51,746 nt of DNA from an uncultured Alistipes sp. (GCA_944320685.1 CALUIK010000007.1:1-51746); one strand, 5' to 3'; shown: positions 1-8,659, numbered from the stretch's first letter. Made by a program: numbers and translations. The notes: generated by a model not told the origin, from the sequence alone.

Positions 1-63
1 CCGTGCCTGGTCGGTGATGTTGTTCTTGGCGGCGGTCTTCCGGATGAATGCGGTCACTTTCAT
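1..63 (-). CDS. Tyrosine recombinase, N-terminal fragment (cut by window edge)
   Basis: Only the first 21 codons are inside the window; the gene runs off the left edge. The reading starts at the ATG at 61-63 with MKVTAFIRKTAAKN, the arm-type N-terminus seen in many Bacteroidales mobile-element integrases. The neighbouring integrase starts almost the same way (MKVTVYLKKS). A purine-rich AAGGAGG lies about 7 bases before the ATG, unusually Shine-Dalgarno-like for this phylum and good support for the start. It lies 21 bp downstream of the complete integrase on the same strand, so the two were probably transcribed together as a tandem recombinase pair. Function beyond the family is inference, because no catalytic residue is inside the window. 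Confidence 0.7.
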   Translation of the reverse strand, partial: MKVTAFIRKTAAKNNITDQAR

Positions 64-84
64 ATGTATGTCCTCCTTTCTGTC

Positions 85-1383
85 TTAGTCTATCATGTCC
101 ACAAGCCTGCGCTTCATGTCATCGTCTATCGTGCGGTAGCGGCTGAACGCCCTGCTGCCCTCCACATGCCCCGACATGGAGGCGATAAGGTTTGGGTCGG
201 GCACCTGCCTGTATAGGTTGCCCACGAAGGTCTTGCGTGCCGTGTGGCTCGTGGCCACCTCGTACAAGGGTCTTTGCACGGTATTGTAGCCGTGCGTGTC
301 GAGGATGGTGACCATCCTGTCTATGCCGCAACGCTTCAGCAGTTCCCGTATGCCGAGGTTGTAGGTGTGTATCTGCCTGAACGGGAACAGTCTGTCGGAA
401 TTGGCATCGTATCGTTCCAGTATCTTCAACGCCTTTTCGTGCAGCGGCACCCTGACGGTCTTCGCCTGACATTTCTTCGTCTTCTGCGGCATATATTCCA
501 GAAAACCGTCCTTGATATTGTCCCTTGTGAGACGGTAAAGGTCACCCACGCGACAGCCGACATAGCAGTGGAACACGAAGATGTCACGGATGACGGCCAG
601 CTTCGGGTTGTCGCTCAGGTCTGCGTCATACAGGATGTTTCTTTCTTCGGAAGTGAGGAAAAACGGGTCGCCGTAGGTAGGCTCCTTGCAACCGTAGAGG
701 GCATAGACCTCGTTGTCGGAATACTTCATCTTCTTGCACCAGTGCAGGAAAGTGCAGAAAAGGTTCATGATGTTGATGACGGTCGTACCGGAAAGCGGCC
801 TCGGACGGTGGTTGATGAGTAGGCGGGGAGCATAGAAGTCGGGATATTCCTGCCGCAGCAGGTGTTCGTTCACCACATAATCCCGGAAAGCGTTCATCTG
901 CTCCAACGTGACGGTCTCCACGAAGAGGGTGAAGTCCGCCTCGCCCAGTATCTCCCGGCGGTAGTCGTGGTAGCGGGTCATCTTGCGCTCGAAGCGGACG
1001 ATATGCTCCTTTGTTCTCTCCGCACCGTCAAACTTCTCCAGATACTCGTGGACACGGGCGAGCAGGTTCGGGTGGTTGCGCTCGAAGGCACGGGCAGGGT
1101 ACAGCACATCTTCAATGACCTGCCTCATCCACCTGCTGTCCGCCTTGTCCGAAAAGGTCTTCTCCGCCCGCTCTATGATGGCGGCGATCTGTTCCGGCAG
1201 CCGTTTCTGCTCGGCGGCAGGAACAGCCGTCGTGCGCCTGTAGCTGAGGGTGTCGGAATCCCAGTACTTGTCTTGCACTTCAAGCGGGGAAACAACCTTT
1301 ATGTCCACATTCTTATCCCTGACCCTGAAACAGATGTTCGAGGCCCCGGGGGAAGACTTTTTCAGATAGACGGTAACTTTCAT
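85..1383 (-). CDS. Tyrosine-type site-specific recombinase (mobile element integrase)
   Basis: Predicted DNA strand-exchange enzyme of the phage/conjugative-transposon integrase family, 432 residues, typical for Bacteroidales elements. The N-terminal arm-binding part is followed by a SAM-like core-binding region (about 110-225) and the C-terminal catalytic domain. All catalytic positions can be assigned: Arg278 (GCRVGD), a Lys near 308, His380 and Arg383 (HTAR), His406 (SGH) and the nucleophile Tyr416 (SRYR). The start is placed at the ATG at 1381-1383; a longer reading adds 13 residues (MLYLCRITEKATQ) that do not resemble the family N-terminus. A -7-like box lies just upstream. It leads a tandem pair with the recombinase at 1-63, so the mobile element presumably continues to the left. 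No attachment site was identified. Confidence 0.93.
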   Translation of the reverse strand: MKVTVYLKKSSPGASNICFRVRDKNVDIKVVSPLEVQDKYWDSDTLSYRRTTAVPAAEQKRLPEQIAAIIERAEKTFSDKADSRWMRQVIEDVLYPARAFERNHPNLLARVHEYLEKFDGAERTKEHIVRFERKMTRYHDYRREILGEADFTLFVETVTLEQMNAFRDYVVNEHLLRQEYPDFYAPRLLINHRPRPLSGTTVINIMNLFCTFLHWCKKMKYSDNEVYALYGCKEPTYGDPFFLTSEERNILYDADLSDNPKLAVIRDIFVFHCYVGCRVGDLYRLTRDNIKDGFLEYMPQKTKKCQAKTVRVPLHEKALKILERYDANSDRLFPFRQIHTYNLGIRELLKRCGIDRMVTILDTHGYNTVQRPLYEVATSHTARKTFVGNLYRQVPDPNLIASMSGHVEGSRAFSRYRTIDDDMKRRLVDMID

Positions 1384-1408
1384 CTGCGTTGCTTTTTCGG
1401 TTATGCGG

Positions 1409-1416
1409 CAAAGGTA
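1409..1416 (-). promoter_or_regulatory. Candidate -7 box of the integrase promoter
   Basis: The minus strand reads TACCTTTG, a match to the Bacteroidetes -7 consensus TAnnTTTG, 25 bases before the integrase ATG. No TTTG is seen at the expected 19-21 bp upstream, so only half of the promoter is supported. Confidence 0.4.
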
Positions 1417-1422
1417 TAACAA

Positions 1423-1663
1423 ATTCCCGTAAATGTTCCCATATATCCCGAAGAAACTTGCAACGGATTAAGACAAATTAAAAAGTCATTCCCGAATCTG
1501 ATACCACATAAAATACAGTATATCAATGATTATATTTGCAGATGTTTAGCTCTTTTTTTCATTTTGGGCTGTATCCGACTCCCCTAATATCATATATTGC
1601 AGTTCCACGCTTTCTGTTTTATAAACCGCCGCATTGGAGTCTGTGCAGCCTAAAAAATGTGGT
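1423..1663. other. AT-rich gene-free stretch at island junction
   Basis: No coding sequence is seen here. It separates the minus-strand integrase from the plus-strand lipoprotein gene and may contain an element end, but no tRNA fragment or clear direct repeat marks an att site. A plus-strand TATATTTG at 1531-1538 fits the -7 consensus and could start transcription of the downstream genes with a leader of about 120 bases; no -33 TTTG accompanies it. Confidence 0.35.
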
Positions 1664-2352
1664 ATGAAAAAATTTCTATTATTCATGATGGTTTTTACTA
1701 TCGCCGTCACAGAATTTTCGTGCTCTCAAAACGCCGAAGTTCAAAGCTCTAAAGTCTCCGATAGTACAACAAACGCATCCAAAACTCAAGAATGCCCCTA
1801 TAAGTTTCTGGGAATACCGATCGAAGGCTCAATGGATGCTTTCGCTCAAAAACTCGAACAAAAGGGGTTCAAAAGTTTTCTATTACCAAGCACGCCAGGT
1901 CGTTTTTTTCAGGAGTATTTTATGAATACAATGTATTAATAGCGCTTATTTCCGGACAAGTAGACGAGGATAACCTTTGGCGTGTCCGTGTAGTTATTAG
2001 GGGTATAGGCAACAATGTTTCGGATGCAATCAACATATATATGGATTTTCGTAGTGGACTTATCAAACAGTACCAATATAACAATAAAGGATGGATACTT
2101 GAAGATCGTGATGATATAGGTACATTGTCAACATATGAAATACAACAAGCTCTGGATAGAGGCACTCAGTTTCAATTCAGTATAGAGGACCCATCTGTTA
2201 CAACATTTAATGGGACGTATAATCTTTATTATATAGTTCTTACTTTATATAATGATTCTTTAGAAACATCTGTAACATTGGATTATTACAATCCCATCCA
2301 ATCAAAAAAATTACTAGAGACAGTGAATCTGGAACGTAGTAAAGATCTATAA
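1664..2352 (+). pseudogene. Lipoprotein gene split by a one-base frameshift in a T7 run
   Basis: Two open frames make one protein once a single base is added. Frame one starts at the ATG at 1664 with a lipoprotein-like signal (MKKFLLFMMV, Cys20), passes through the motif FLGIPIEGSMDAF and stops at 1937-1939. The second frame runs without stop from the run of seven T at 1903-1909 to the stop at 2350-2352. With eight T the junction reads GRFFSGVFYEY and gives a protein of about 229 residues. The GIPI-G-F-L-KGF followed by RFF-G pattern resembles a hypothetical family common in Bacteroides, recalled from memory. The region is much more AT-rich than the genome to the right of 4 kb. Alternatives are sequencing error, slippage during transcription, phase variation or a true dead gene. 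No function is known. Confidence 0.75.
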
Positions 2353-2396
2353 TAGGATACAAACCAATCATTCCACAACCATAAAAACTTGAACCC

Positions 2397-3299
2397 ATGA
2401 ACGACTACAAAACATTCAGAGTAACCATCATTGACGATGAGGCCTCAGTAATAAAATGCGAATACCCGTTGGTAAGCAATGTGGCGATGTATAAAGTGTA
2501 CGCCGCCGATACCAAACGATTTGACCAAATCCCACGCAACATCCCGGGTGTCTATGTAATACGGAAAATAGATAAAAGCGATGACAGCGACTCTCTGTAT
2601 CGATACTACATAGGTCAAACCATAGAAATGGCACAACGCATGCGCTACCACAACCGTAATAAGAATGTACCATTGGATTTCATATATTGCACATTGCGCA
2701 AGGAAGACGATTTTCCGGAACTGCAAGGTTGTCTGCAATATATCGAGACAAAAATAATTGAGAAAGCCGACAACACGAAATTGGAGAACAGCGACACGAA
2801 AAGCAACAGTAATTTTAAGATATCACAGGATCTAATAAGTGTCGCCGATAAATATATCAGCCAATTTGTAACAATGGCTTCGCTGCTGGGGTACAAGGAG
2901 CTTTTCAACCAGTCGGCTAAAGAGGCTTTGAGCAATGGCAACGACAACGACAGAACTGACGTAAATGTCATGCTCACCATAGGCGAAGCCGATGCCCACG
3001 GCATATATTATGCCGACAACTCGCTAAAAGTATTGGCCGGGTCCAGATGCGGCAAGAGCGATATGGCAACAAAAAGGGACGGCGGGAATAAAAAATACGA
3101 CTTGAGTCTGATAAAGACGTTGAAGGAGAAAGGCTACCTTTCCAATGAAGGCGTCTTTCTTAAAGACAAATTATTCGAGTCACCCAGCAAAGCGGCACGC
3201 ATAATTTTAGGATACCCTATCTCAGGCTTGACCGCATGGCACGTCAATAAAAATGAATCGCTGAACGATTATATGGAACGTATAGCTACAGAAATGTAA
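2397..3299 (+). CDS. GIY-YIG nuclease-like protein with C-terminal DUF4357 domain
   Basis: 300 residues. The GIY-YIG fold is visible as GVYVI at 51-55, YYIGQT at 70-75, the conserved Arg/His stretch at 81-85 (RMRYH) and a candidate metal-binding Glu at 117 (YIETKI). A variable linker follows. Residues about 210-290 match the DUF4357 pattern: a GIYYADNSLKVLAGS strand pair, then a loop ending in SPSKAARIILGYPISGLTAW. DUF4357 often accompanies GIY-YIG or restriction-type proteins. It lies 44 bp after the frameshifted lipoprotein gene and 6 bp before the zinc-ribbon gene, probably in one transcript. Composition is AT-rich like the rest of the island. DNA cleavage or a role in element maintenance or defence is inference; the catalytic set looks intact. 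Confidence 0.8.
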   Translation: MNDYKTFRVTIIDDEASVIKCEYPLVSNVAMYKVYAADTKRFDQIPRNIPGVYVIRKIDKSDDSDSLYRYYIGQTIEMAQRMRYHNRNKNVPLDFIYCTLRKEDDFPELQGCLQYIETKIIEKADNTKLENSDTKSNSNFKISQDLISVADKYISQFVTMASLLGYKELFNQSAKEALSNGNDNDRTDVNVMLTIGEADAHGIYYADNSLKVLAGSRCGKSDMATKRDGGNKKYDLSLIKTLKEKGYLSNEGVFLKDKLFESPSKAARIILGYPISGLTAWHVNKNESLNDYMERIATEM

Positions 3300-3305
3300 A
3301 CTTCA

Positions 3306-3809
3306 ATGCCTGAATACAAAAAATGCCCTTTCTGCGGAGAAGAAATTCTCGCCGAAGCAAAAAAATGCAAGCATTGCGGCGAGATGCTGGAAAAAATCGG
3401 TAACACAGAAGATCACGATACATTGGATACCATTTTCGAAATATTGGAATCATTCGGGTCACTTATCGGAGGAGGGATTAAAATTGCCTTAATACTCGCC
3501 ATTGCGCATTTTACAATACCGCCGGAAATAACACATGAAATGCGCATAAAAGAAAATATTCAACAATTAGCAAGGAACTGCACTGCTGATTCATCAGATA
3601 ATGCCGAGACCGACGTAATAGACAATTTATTTCTCAATGGCTCAATCAATCTCATTTTCGAGTTAAAATATGATATCGAGATAGAAGACCACACATTTTT
3701 CGCTTTAGGATACATAAAAGACAAATCAACAAACCAACGCACACCAGTCAGCATAGCCGCTTTCGGCATGGTAATATGGTTGAACGATTTGAATCTTATT
3801 GGCACATAG
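3306..3809 (+). CDS. Zinc-ribbon membrane protein of unknown function
   Basis: 167 residues. The N-terminus carries a four-Cys zinc ribbon (CPFCGEEI then CKHCGEML, residues 7-27). A hydrophobic segment at about 52-70 (GGGIKIALILAIAHF) is a likely membrane anchor. The remaining part (FELKYDIEIEDHTFFALGY to the end) looks like a small soluble beta-rich domain, vaguely like DUF4359, but this is not secure. The gene starts 6 bp after the GIY-YIG gene, so the two are very likely co-transcribed. It is AT-rich like the island and is followed by a hairpin at 3837-3872. Confidence 0.7.
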   Translation: MPEYKKCPFCGEEILAEAKKCKHCGEMLEKIGNTEDHDTLDTIFEILESFGSLIGGGIKIALILAIAHFTIPPEITHEMRIKENIQQLARNCTADSSDNAETDVIDNLFLNGSINLIFELKYDIEIEDHTFFALGYIKDKSTNQRTPVSIAAFGMVIWLNDLNLIGT

Positions 3810-3836
3810 CAATTCCTTACAATATTATATAAATGA

Positions 3837-3872
3837 TTAGGCCTGATAGCGACATAATGTTATCGGGCCTAA
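3837..3872 (+). terminator. Hairpin at the end of the island cargo operon
   Basis: A 12-bp stem (TTAGGCCTGATA paired with TATCGGGCCTAA, one G-U pair) closes a 12-base loop 27 bases after the zinc-ribbon stop. No strong T run follows, so termination is likely but not certain. The following bases to about 4010 are very AT-rich and hold no gene. Confidence 0.5.
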
Positions 3873-4014
3873 TTATTGATAATAAATCAACTATAAAAAG
3901 TCAGCCAATTATATTTCGGCAAAATAATTGATTTTAATAATAATTGTTTAACTTTATAGTTTACGACAAGCAACTATATCCAACATAATATTAGCGACCT
4001 AATATGATAATATC

Positions 4015-5088
4015 ATGAAAAAAATTATCCTTACAACTGCGGCGCTTCTTGCCGCGTCGCTCCGCGCCGATGCATGCACGGGAATAACACTGCGCGTGCA
4101 GGACAAGAGCACCGTCGTAGCCCGCACAATCGAATGGGGAGGCAGCAACCTCAACAGCCGCTACGTCGTGGTACCGCGCGGATACGAACAACACTCGATG
4201 CTGCCGGACAGCAAACTCAAGGGTGCGGCCATGCCCTCGAAATACGGGTATGTTGGGCTCTCGGTCGAGATGGAGCAGTTCGTCGCCGAGGGCATCAACG
4301 AAGCCGGCCTCTCGGCCGGGCTCTTCTATTTCCCCGACTACGGCCGCTATGAAGATTTCGATCCAGCGCTGGCATCCACATCCGTGGCAGACCTGCAGCT
4401 CGTGGCATGGATGCTGGGAGGATACGCAACCGTCGACGAAGTGATGCGCGCCCTGCGCGGCATACACGTAGTGGCGCTCGACCCCCGTGCCTCGACCGTC
4501 CATTGGCGCATAACAGACGCCTCGGGACGGCAGGTGGTGCTCGAGATCGTCGACGGGCACATGCAGTTCCACGAGAGCAAGCTGGGCGTCCTGACCAATT
4601 CGCCAGGGTACGAATGGCAGATAACCAACCTGAACAACTATGTCAACCTCTACGCCGGAGGCGCCGCCGACAAGGATTTCGGAGCGATACGTCTGGCGGC
4701 GTTCGGCGCAGGCAGCGGCATGCTCGGCATACCGGGCGACGTGACGCCGCCGTCGCGTTTCGTTCGTGCGGCATTCTATCAGGTTACGGCGCCGCCGTGC
4801 AATACCGCCACAGAGGCCGTCATGCAGGGATTCCAGATACTCAACAACTTCGACATACCCATAGGCGTCGAGTTCGCCGCAGGCAAGATCCCCGCCGACA
4901 TACCCAGCGCCACACAGTGGACCTCGGCCACCGACATCGCCGCCCGCAAGATATACTACCGCACGATGTACGACAGCGCCATCCGATGCATAGACCTCGG
5001 AAAGATCGATTTCGGCTCCGTGACCTACCGCAGCGAACCGCTCGACAAGGTGACGAGTCAGCCCGTCGTCGGGATAGACATCTCATAA
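4015..5088 (+). CDS. Linear amide C-N hydrolase, choloylglycine hydrolase / penicillin V acylase family
   Basis: 357-residue Ntn hydrolase. A signal peptide (residues 1-20, ending ADA) is followed directly by the nucleophile Cys21, which is exposed by signal cleavage. Family active-site residues align at a constant offset of about 20 from bile salt hydrolase: Cys21, Arg37, Glu40 (Asp in many Gram-positive enzymes), Asn195 (TNSP) and Arg248 (PSRFVR). The enzyme should act in the periplasm or at the cell surface on N-acyl amides such as conjugated bile acids or penicillin V. Substrate cannot be decided from sequence; the Gram-negative cluster includes bile salt hydrolases, penicillin acylases and acyl-homoserine lactone acylases. 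This is the first GC-rich gene after the AT-rich island. It stands alone between the island and the GH92 gene. Confidence 0.9.
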   Translation: MKKIILTTAALLAASLRADACTGITLRVQDKSTVVARTIEWGGSNLNSRYVVVPRGYEQHSMLPDSKLKGAAMPSKYGYVGLSVEMEQFVAEGINEAGLSAGLFYFPDYGRYEDFDPALASTSVADLQLVAWMLGGYATVDEVMRALRGIHVVALDPRASTVHWRITDASGRQVVLEIVDGHMQFHESKLGVLTNSPGYEWQITNLNNYVNLYAGGAADKDFGAIRLAAFGAGSGMLGIPGDVTPPSRFVRAAFYQVTAPPCNTATEAVMQGFQILNNFDIPIGVEFAAGKIPADIPSATQWTSATDIAARKIYYRTMYDSAIRCIDLGKIDFGSVTYRSEPLDKVTSQPVVGIDIS

Positions 5089-5158
5089 CGGGCCCGCACC
5101 GCCCGCCACGCACGTTTTTTTCGGGGCACGGACCGGTACTGTTACGCAAAAAAATTAT

Positions 5159-5166
5159 TAATTTTG
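5159..5166 (+). promoter_or_regulatory. -7 box upstream of the GH92 gene
   Basis: TAATTTTG fits the Bacteroidetes TAnnTTTG consensus, 49 bases before the chosen ATG. No good -33 TTTG is present at the expected distance. It abuts the hairpin at 5168-5196. Confidence 0.5.
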
Positions 5167-5167
5167 T

Positions 5168-5196
5168 AAGCGGTGGCGTTTTATGCGCCGCCGCTT
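5168..5196 (+). terminator. GC-rich hairpin between the acylase and GH92 genes
   Basis: An 11-bp stem (AAGCGGTGGCG with CGCCGCCGCTT, one G-U pair) closes a 7-base loop and is followed by TT. It can end the upstream transcript, but it overlaps the predicted GH92 transcription start, so it may instead be an operator or an early leader hairpin. Confidence 0.45.
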
Positions 5197-5214
5197 TCCA
5201 CAATATCCCAGACC

Positions 5215-7458
5215 ATGAAGAGATCTTACATCAGCCAGCTGCGCCGCGGCATGTCGTTCATGTTCGGCATCGCCGCCGTCGCCGCCACAGTTGCGTGCGG
5301 CCAAAGACGCGAACCCGTCGACTATGTCAACAACCGCATAGGCAACATCAGCCACCTGCTGGTACCTACCTATCCCACCACGCACCTGCCCAACTCGATG
5401 CTGCGCATGATCCCCGACCACAACGAGTTCACCACCGACCGCATGGGCGGCCTGCCCCTCAACGTCCCATCGCACCGCAACGGCAGCGTACTGATGATGA
5501 CGCCCTACTGCGGCGGGGAAGAAGGGTTGCAGCCCCGCATGAGCTACCGCTACGATCAGGAACATACCTCGCCCACGCGGTACGACGTCTATCTCGACGA
5601 CTACGGTATCGTCGCCGACTTCGTGCCGGCGTCAAAGGCGGCCATCTTCTCATGTACGTTCGAGCAGGCAGGCGGACGATATATACAGATCGCCTCATCG
5701 CACGGCGAGATCCACGGCGAGGGAAATGCCATGTGGGGCTACGACAACTACCGCGGGATAAAGCAATACTTCTACCTCGAGTTCGACACCGCGCCCGAGG
5801 CATTCGCCGCAACGGCAGGCGAGGTCAACAGCGCCCGATTCTCCGACGGAACAGAATGCGTGAAGGCTCGTTACGGAATATCGTACATAGATACGGAGCA
5901 GGCCGAGCGCAACCTGCGCGCCGAGATCGCGACATGGGACATGGACGCCGTGGAGCACGACGCCCGCCGCGCGTGGAACGACGCATTGGGCCGCATCGAG
6001 GTCGAAGGCGGCACCGAGGACCAGAAGACGACCTTCTATACCGCCCTCTACCGCTGTCACGAGCGCATGGTATGCATATCGGAGGATGGGCGTTACTTCA
6101 GCGCCTTCGACGGCAAGGTGCACGACGACGAGGGCACCCCCTTCTGGACCGACGACTGGGTATGGGACACCTACCACGCCCTGCACCCGCTGCAGACGAT
6201 ACTCGACCCGAAGGCCGAGGAGCAGAAGATCGAATCATACATACGCATGTACGAGCAGTCGGGATGGATGCCCACCTTCCCCTGCGTCTTCGGCGACTCC
6301 CACTGCATGAACGGCAACCACTCGGCCGCCGTCTTCGCCGACGCCCTCTGCAAGGGGCTTGAATTCGACGTCGAGCGCGCTTTCGAGGGTATCCGCCACA
6401 CGGTGCTCAATGAGACCATGATCCCGTGGGTACGCGCTCCCAAGACCGAACTCGACGACTTCTACCACGCCAACGGATGGTTCCCCGCCCTGCACCCGGG
6501 CGAGCAGGAGACCGTCGCCGCCGTATCGGGAGGCGAGCGCCGTCAGGCCGTGGCCGTCACGCTGGCCGCCTCGTACGACGACTGGTGCATCTCACGCCTC
6601 GCGCAGCACCTCGGGCTCGGCGAGGAGTACGACTTCCTCCTGCGCCGCAGCTTCAACTACCGCAATCTCTTCAACCGCGAGACCGGCTTCTTCCACCCGA
6701 AGGACGCCGCAGGCGAGTTCATCGAGCCGTTCGACTACATATTTTCGGGCGGCCTCGGTGCCCGGGACTACTACGACGAGAACAACGGCTGGACATACAT
6801 CTGGGACGTCCACCACAACATCGCCGACCTGATCGCCCTCTTCGGCGGCGAGCAGCCTTTCACAGAGAAACTCGACCGCCTCTTCGCCGAGGGGCTGCAC
6901 ACATCCAAGTGGCAGTATTACTCGACGCTGCCCGACTCGTCGGGCAACGTGGGGCAGTATGTCATGGGTAACGAGCCGAGTTTCCACATACCCTATCTCT
7001 ACAACTACGTGCGCCGTCCATGGCAGACACAGAAACGCATACGCATGCTTATGGAGAGCTGGTTCCGCAACGACCTGATGGGCATCTGCGGCGACGAGGA
7101 CGGCGGCGGCATGTCGGCCTTCTACGTCTTCTCGGCCATGGGATTCTATCCCGTGACGGCGGGCCTGCCATACTACGTCATCGGCAGCCCGATATTCGAC
7201 CGTGTGACGATACACCTCGACAACGGCAACGACTTCACCCTCATCGCCCACAACAACTCGGCCGACAACAAGTACATACAGTCGGCGCGCCTGAACGGCA
7301 AACCCTATGACAAGAGCTACTTCTCGCATGAGGAACTCATGGCGGGCGGCACGCTCGAACTCGAGATGGGGGACCGCCCGTGCCTCACGTGGGGCGTGGC
7401 GGAGGAGTCGGTACCGCCCTCTGAAGGGTCAGAACTGCGGCCCATGAACAGCCGATAA
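5215..7458 (+). CDS. Glycoside hydrolase family 92 alpha-mannosidase, lipoprotein
   Basis: 747 residues from the chosen ATG, which gives a lipoprotein signal with Cys28 (TVACG); a longer frame adds 14 unrelated residues. GH92 hallmarks are seen through the whole length: an N-terminal beta-sandwich with YVNNRIGNISHLLVPTYPTT, the (alpha/alpha)6 region with TPFWTDDWVWDTYH, YMGN-type GNEPSFHIPYLYNY around Glu587, and the C-terminal GDEDGGGMSAFYVFSAMGFYP block. Family members are calcium-dependent exo-alpha-mannosidases trimming mannose linkages of N-glycans and yeast mannan, which fits a gut glycan degrader. The lipid anchor suggests placement on the outer membrane or its inner face. No SusCD pair is adjacent. 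Linkage specificity cannot be read from sequence here. Confidence 0.93.
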   Translation: MKRSYISQLRRGMSFMFGIAAVAATVACGQRREPVDYVNNRIGNISHLLVPTYPTTHLPNSMLRMIPDHNEFTTDRMGGLPLNVPSHRNGSVLMMTPYCGGEEGLQPRMSYRYDQEHTSPTRYDVYLDDYGIVADFVPASKAAIFSCTFEQAGGRYIQIASSHGEIHGEGNAMWGYDNYRGIKQYFYLEFDTAPEAFAATAGEVNSARFSDGTECVKARYGISYIDTEQAERNLRAEIATWDMDAVEHDARRAWNDALGRIEVEGGTEDQKTTFYTALYRCHERMVCISEDGRYFSAFDGKVHDDEGTPFWTDDWVWDTYHALHPLQTILDPKAEEQKIESYIRMYEQSGWMPTFPCVFGDSHCMNGNHSAAVFADALCKGLEFDVERAFEGIRHTVLNETMIPWVRAPKTELDDFYHANGWFPALHPGEQETVAAVSGGERRQAVAVTLAASYDDWCISRLAQHLGLGEEYDFLLRRSFNYRNLFNRETGFFHPKDAAGEFIEPFDYIFSGGLGARDYYDENNGWTYIWDVHHNIADLIALFGGEQPFTEKLDRLFAEGLHTSKWQYYSTLPDSSGNVGQYVMGNEPSFHIPYLYNYVRRPWQTQKRIRMLMESWFRNDLMGICGDEDGGGMSAFYVFSAMGFYPVTAGLPYYVIGSPIFDRVTIHLDNGNDFTLIAHNNSADNKYIQSARLNGKPYDKSYFSHEELMAGGTLELEMGDRPCLTWGVAEESVPPSEGSELRPMNSR

Positions 7459-7516
7459 CAGCCTTGCGCAAGATGACAATATTTATAATGTAACCACGCA
7501 ATACCATCCACGTAAA

Positions 7517-8551
7517 ATGCACCATTTCGACAGCGATTACATGGAGGGGGCACACCCTGCGATTCTGGAGCGCATGGCCGCAGAGAACTTCGCCAAACAC
7601 GACGGTTACGGCTGCGACCCCATATGCGACTCGGCACGCCGCCGCATACGCGAGGCGTGCGGCGCCCCCGATGCGGAGATACACCTGCTCACGGGCGGCA
7701 CCCAGACAAACGCCACCATGATCAAGGCGCTGCTGCGCCCATACGAGGGTGTCGTGGCGGCAGACACGGGACACATAAACGTACACGAGGCGGGCGCCGT
7801 CGAGGCCACGGGACACAAGGTACTCGCGCTGCCACATACCGACGGCAGGCTCGCTGCCGACACCGTCGCACGCTGCGTCGATGCATTCCTCGCCGACGGC
7901 AACCGCGACCACATGGTATGGCCCGGCATGGTATACATATCGCAGCCGACGGAGTACGGCACCCTCTATTCGCTCGCCGAACTGGAGGCCCTGAGCCGCG
8001 TATGCCGCGACCGCGCCATTCCGCTCTACATGGACGGTGCGCGTCTGGCCTACGCCCTGGCCGCTCCCGCCTGCGACATGACGCTGCACGATGCGGCGCG
8101 CCTGTGCGACGCCTTCTACATCGGCGGCACCAAGTGCGGCGCCCTGCTGGGCGAGGCCGTCGTAATACCACGCGCAGTCATGATACCCCACCTCTTCACC
8201 ACAGTCAAGCAGCAGGGGGCACTGCTGGCAAAGGGATGGGTGCTCGGACTGCAGTTCGACACCCTGTTCACAGACGGACTCTACCTGAAGATAGCGCGGC
8301 AGGGCATAGACACCGCCCGCCGTCTGGCCGAAGGGCTCGCGGCGGCAGGATACGGGACGCCGTTCAAGCCCGAAACCAATCAGATATTCCTGCGCCTGCC
8401 ACCCGAACGGCTGCAGGAACTGTCGGCACACGCCACTTTCAGCCCGTGGGAGACCCTCGACGACGGCAGCAGTATCGTGCGTCTGGCTACGAGTTGGGCT
8501 ACGGACATGAAGGAGATAGAGGCTTTTTTGGACGAACTGGGGCATCCTTAA
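7517..8551 (+). CDS. Threonine aldolase-like PLP-dependent enzyme (beta-eliminating lyase family)
   Basis: 344 residues, fold-type I PLP enzyme. It starts with HFDSDYMEGAHPAIL, the low-specificity threonine aldolase opening, has LTGGTQTNATMI for cofactor phosphate binding, MDGARLAYAL with the PLP-contacting Asp, and the Schiff-base Lys at residue 206 in GGTKCGALLGEAVV. Expected reaction: cleavage of threonine or allo-threonine (or another beta-hydroxy amino acid) to glycine and an aldehyde in the cytoplasm. The Bacteroidales members of this branch are annotated both as threonine aldolases and as generic aminotransferase/lyases, so substrate is uncertain. It lies 58 bp after the GH92 gene, which is close enough for read-through; an internal promoter was not found. 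Confidence 0.85.
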   Translation: MHHFDSDYMEGAHPAILERMAAENFAKHDGYGCDPICDSARRRIREACGAPDAEIHLLTGGTQTNATMIKALLRPYEGVVAADTGHINVHEAGAVEATGHKVLALPHTDGRLAADTVARCVDAFLADGNRDHMVWPGMVYISQPTEYGTLYSLAELEALSRVCRDRAIPLYMDGARLAYALAAPACDMTLHDAARLCDAFYIGGTKCGALLGEAVVIPRAVMIPHLFTTVKQQGALLAKGWVLGLQFDTLFTDGLYLKIARQGIDTARRLAEGLAAAGYGTPFKPETNQIFLRLPPERLQELSAHATFSPWETLDDGSSIVRLATSWATDMKEIEAFLDELGHP

Positions 8552-8608
8552 AGAAAAAAAACGCCATACACAAAATATTTAATCAAATTTATTGCGCAAA
8601 AATAGGTT

Positions 8609-8633
8609 TTTGCTGTTTTTTTTATTATATTTG
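8609..8633 (+). promoter_or_regulatory. Candidate promoter of the TPR gene
   Basis: TATATTTG at 8626-8633 fits the -7 consensus and lies 26 bases before the ATG. A TTTG at 8609-8612 precedes it, but the spacing of 13 is shorter than the usual 19-21, so the -33 assignment is doubtful. Confidence 0.5.
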
Positions 8634-8659
8634 TTATGCGATAATAAAACAGCAGGCCT

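Noticed and set aside
1423..1663. Attachment site or tRNA remnant beside the integrase
   Set aside because: No tRNA 3' end, no clear direct repeat and no matching copy within the window was found.
4407..6362. Plus-strand 651-codon frame, very Arg-rich
   Set aside because: It runs across the acylase and GH92 genes in another frame; its Arg/His/Pro-rich composition is that of a frame shadow.
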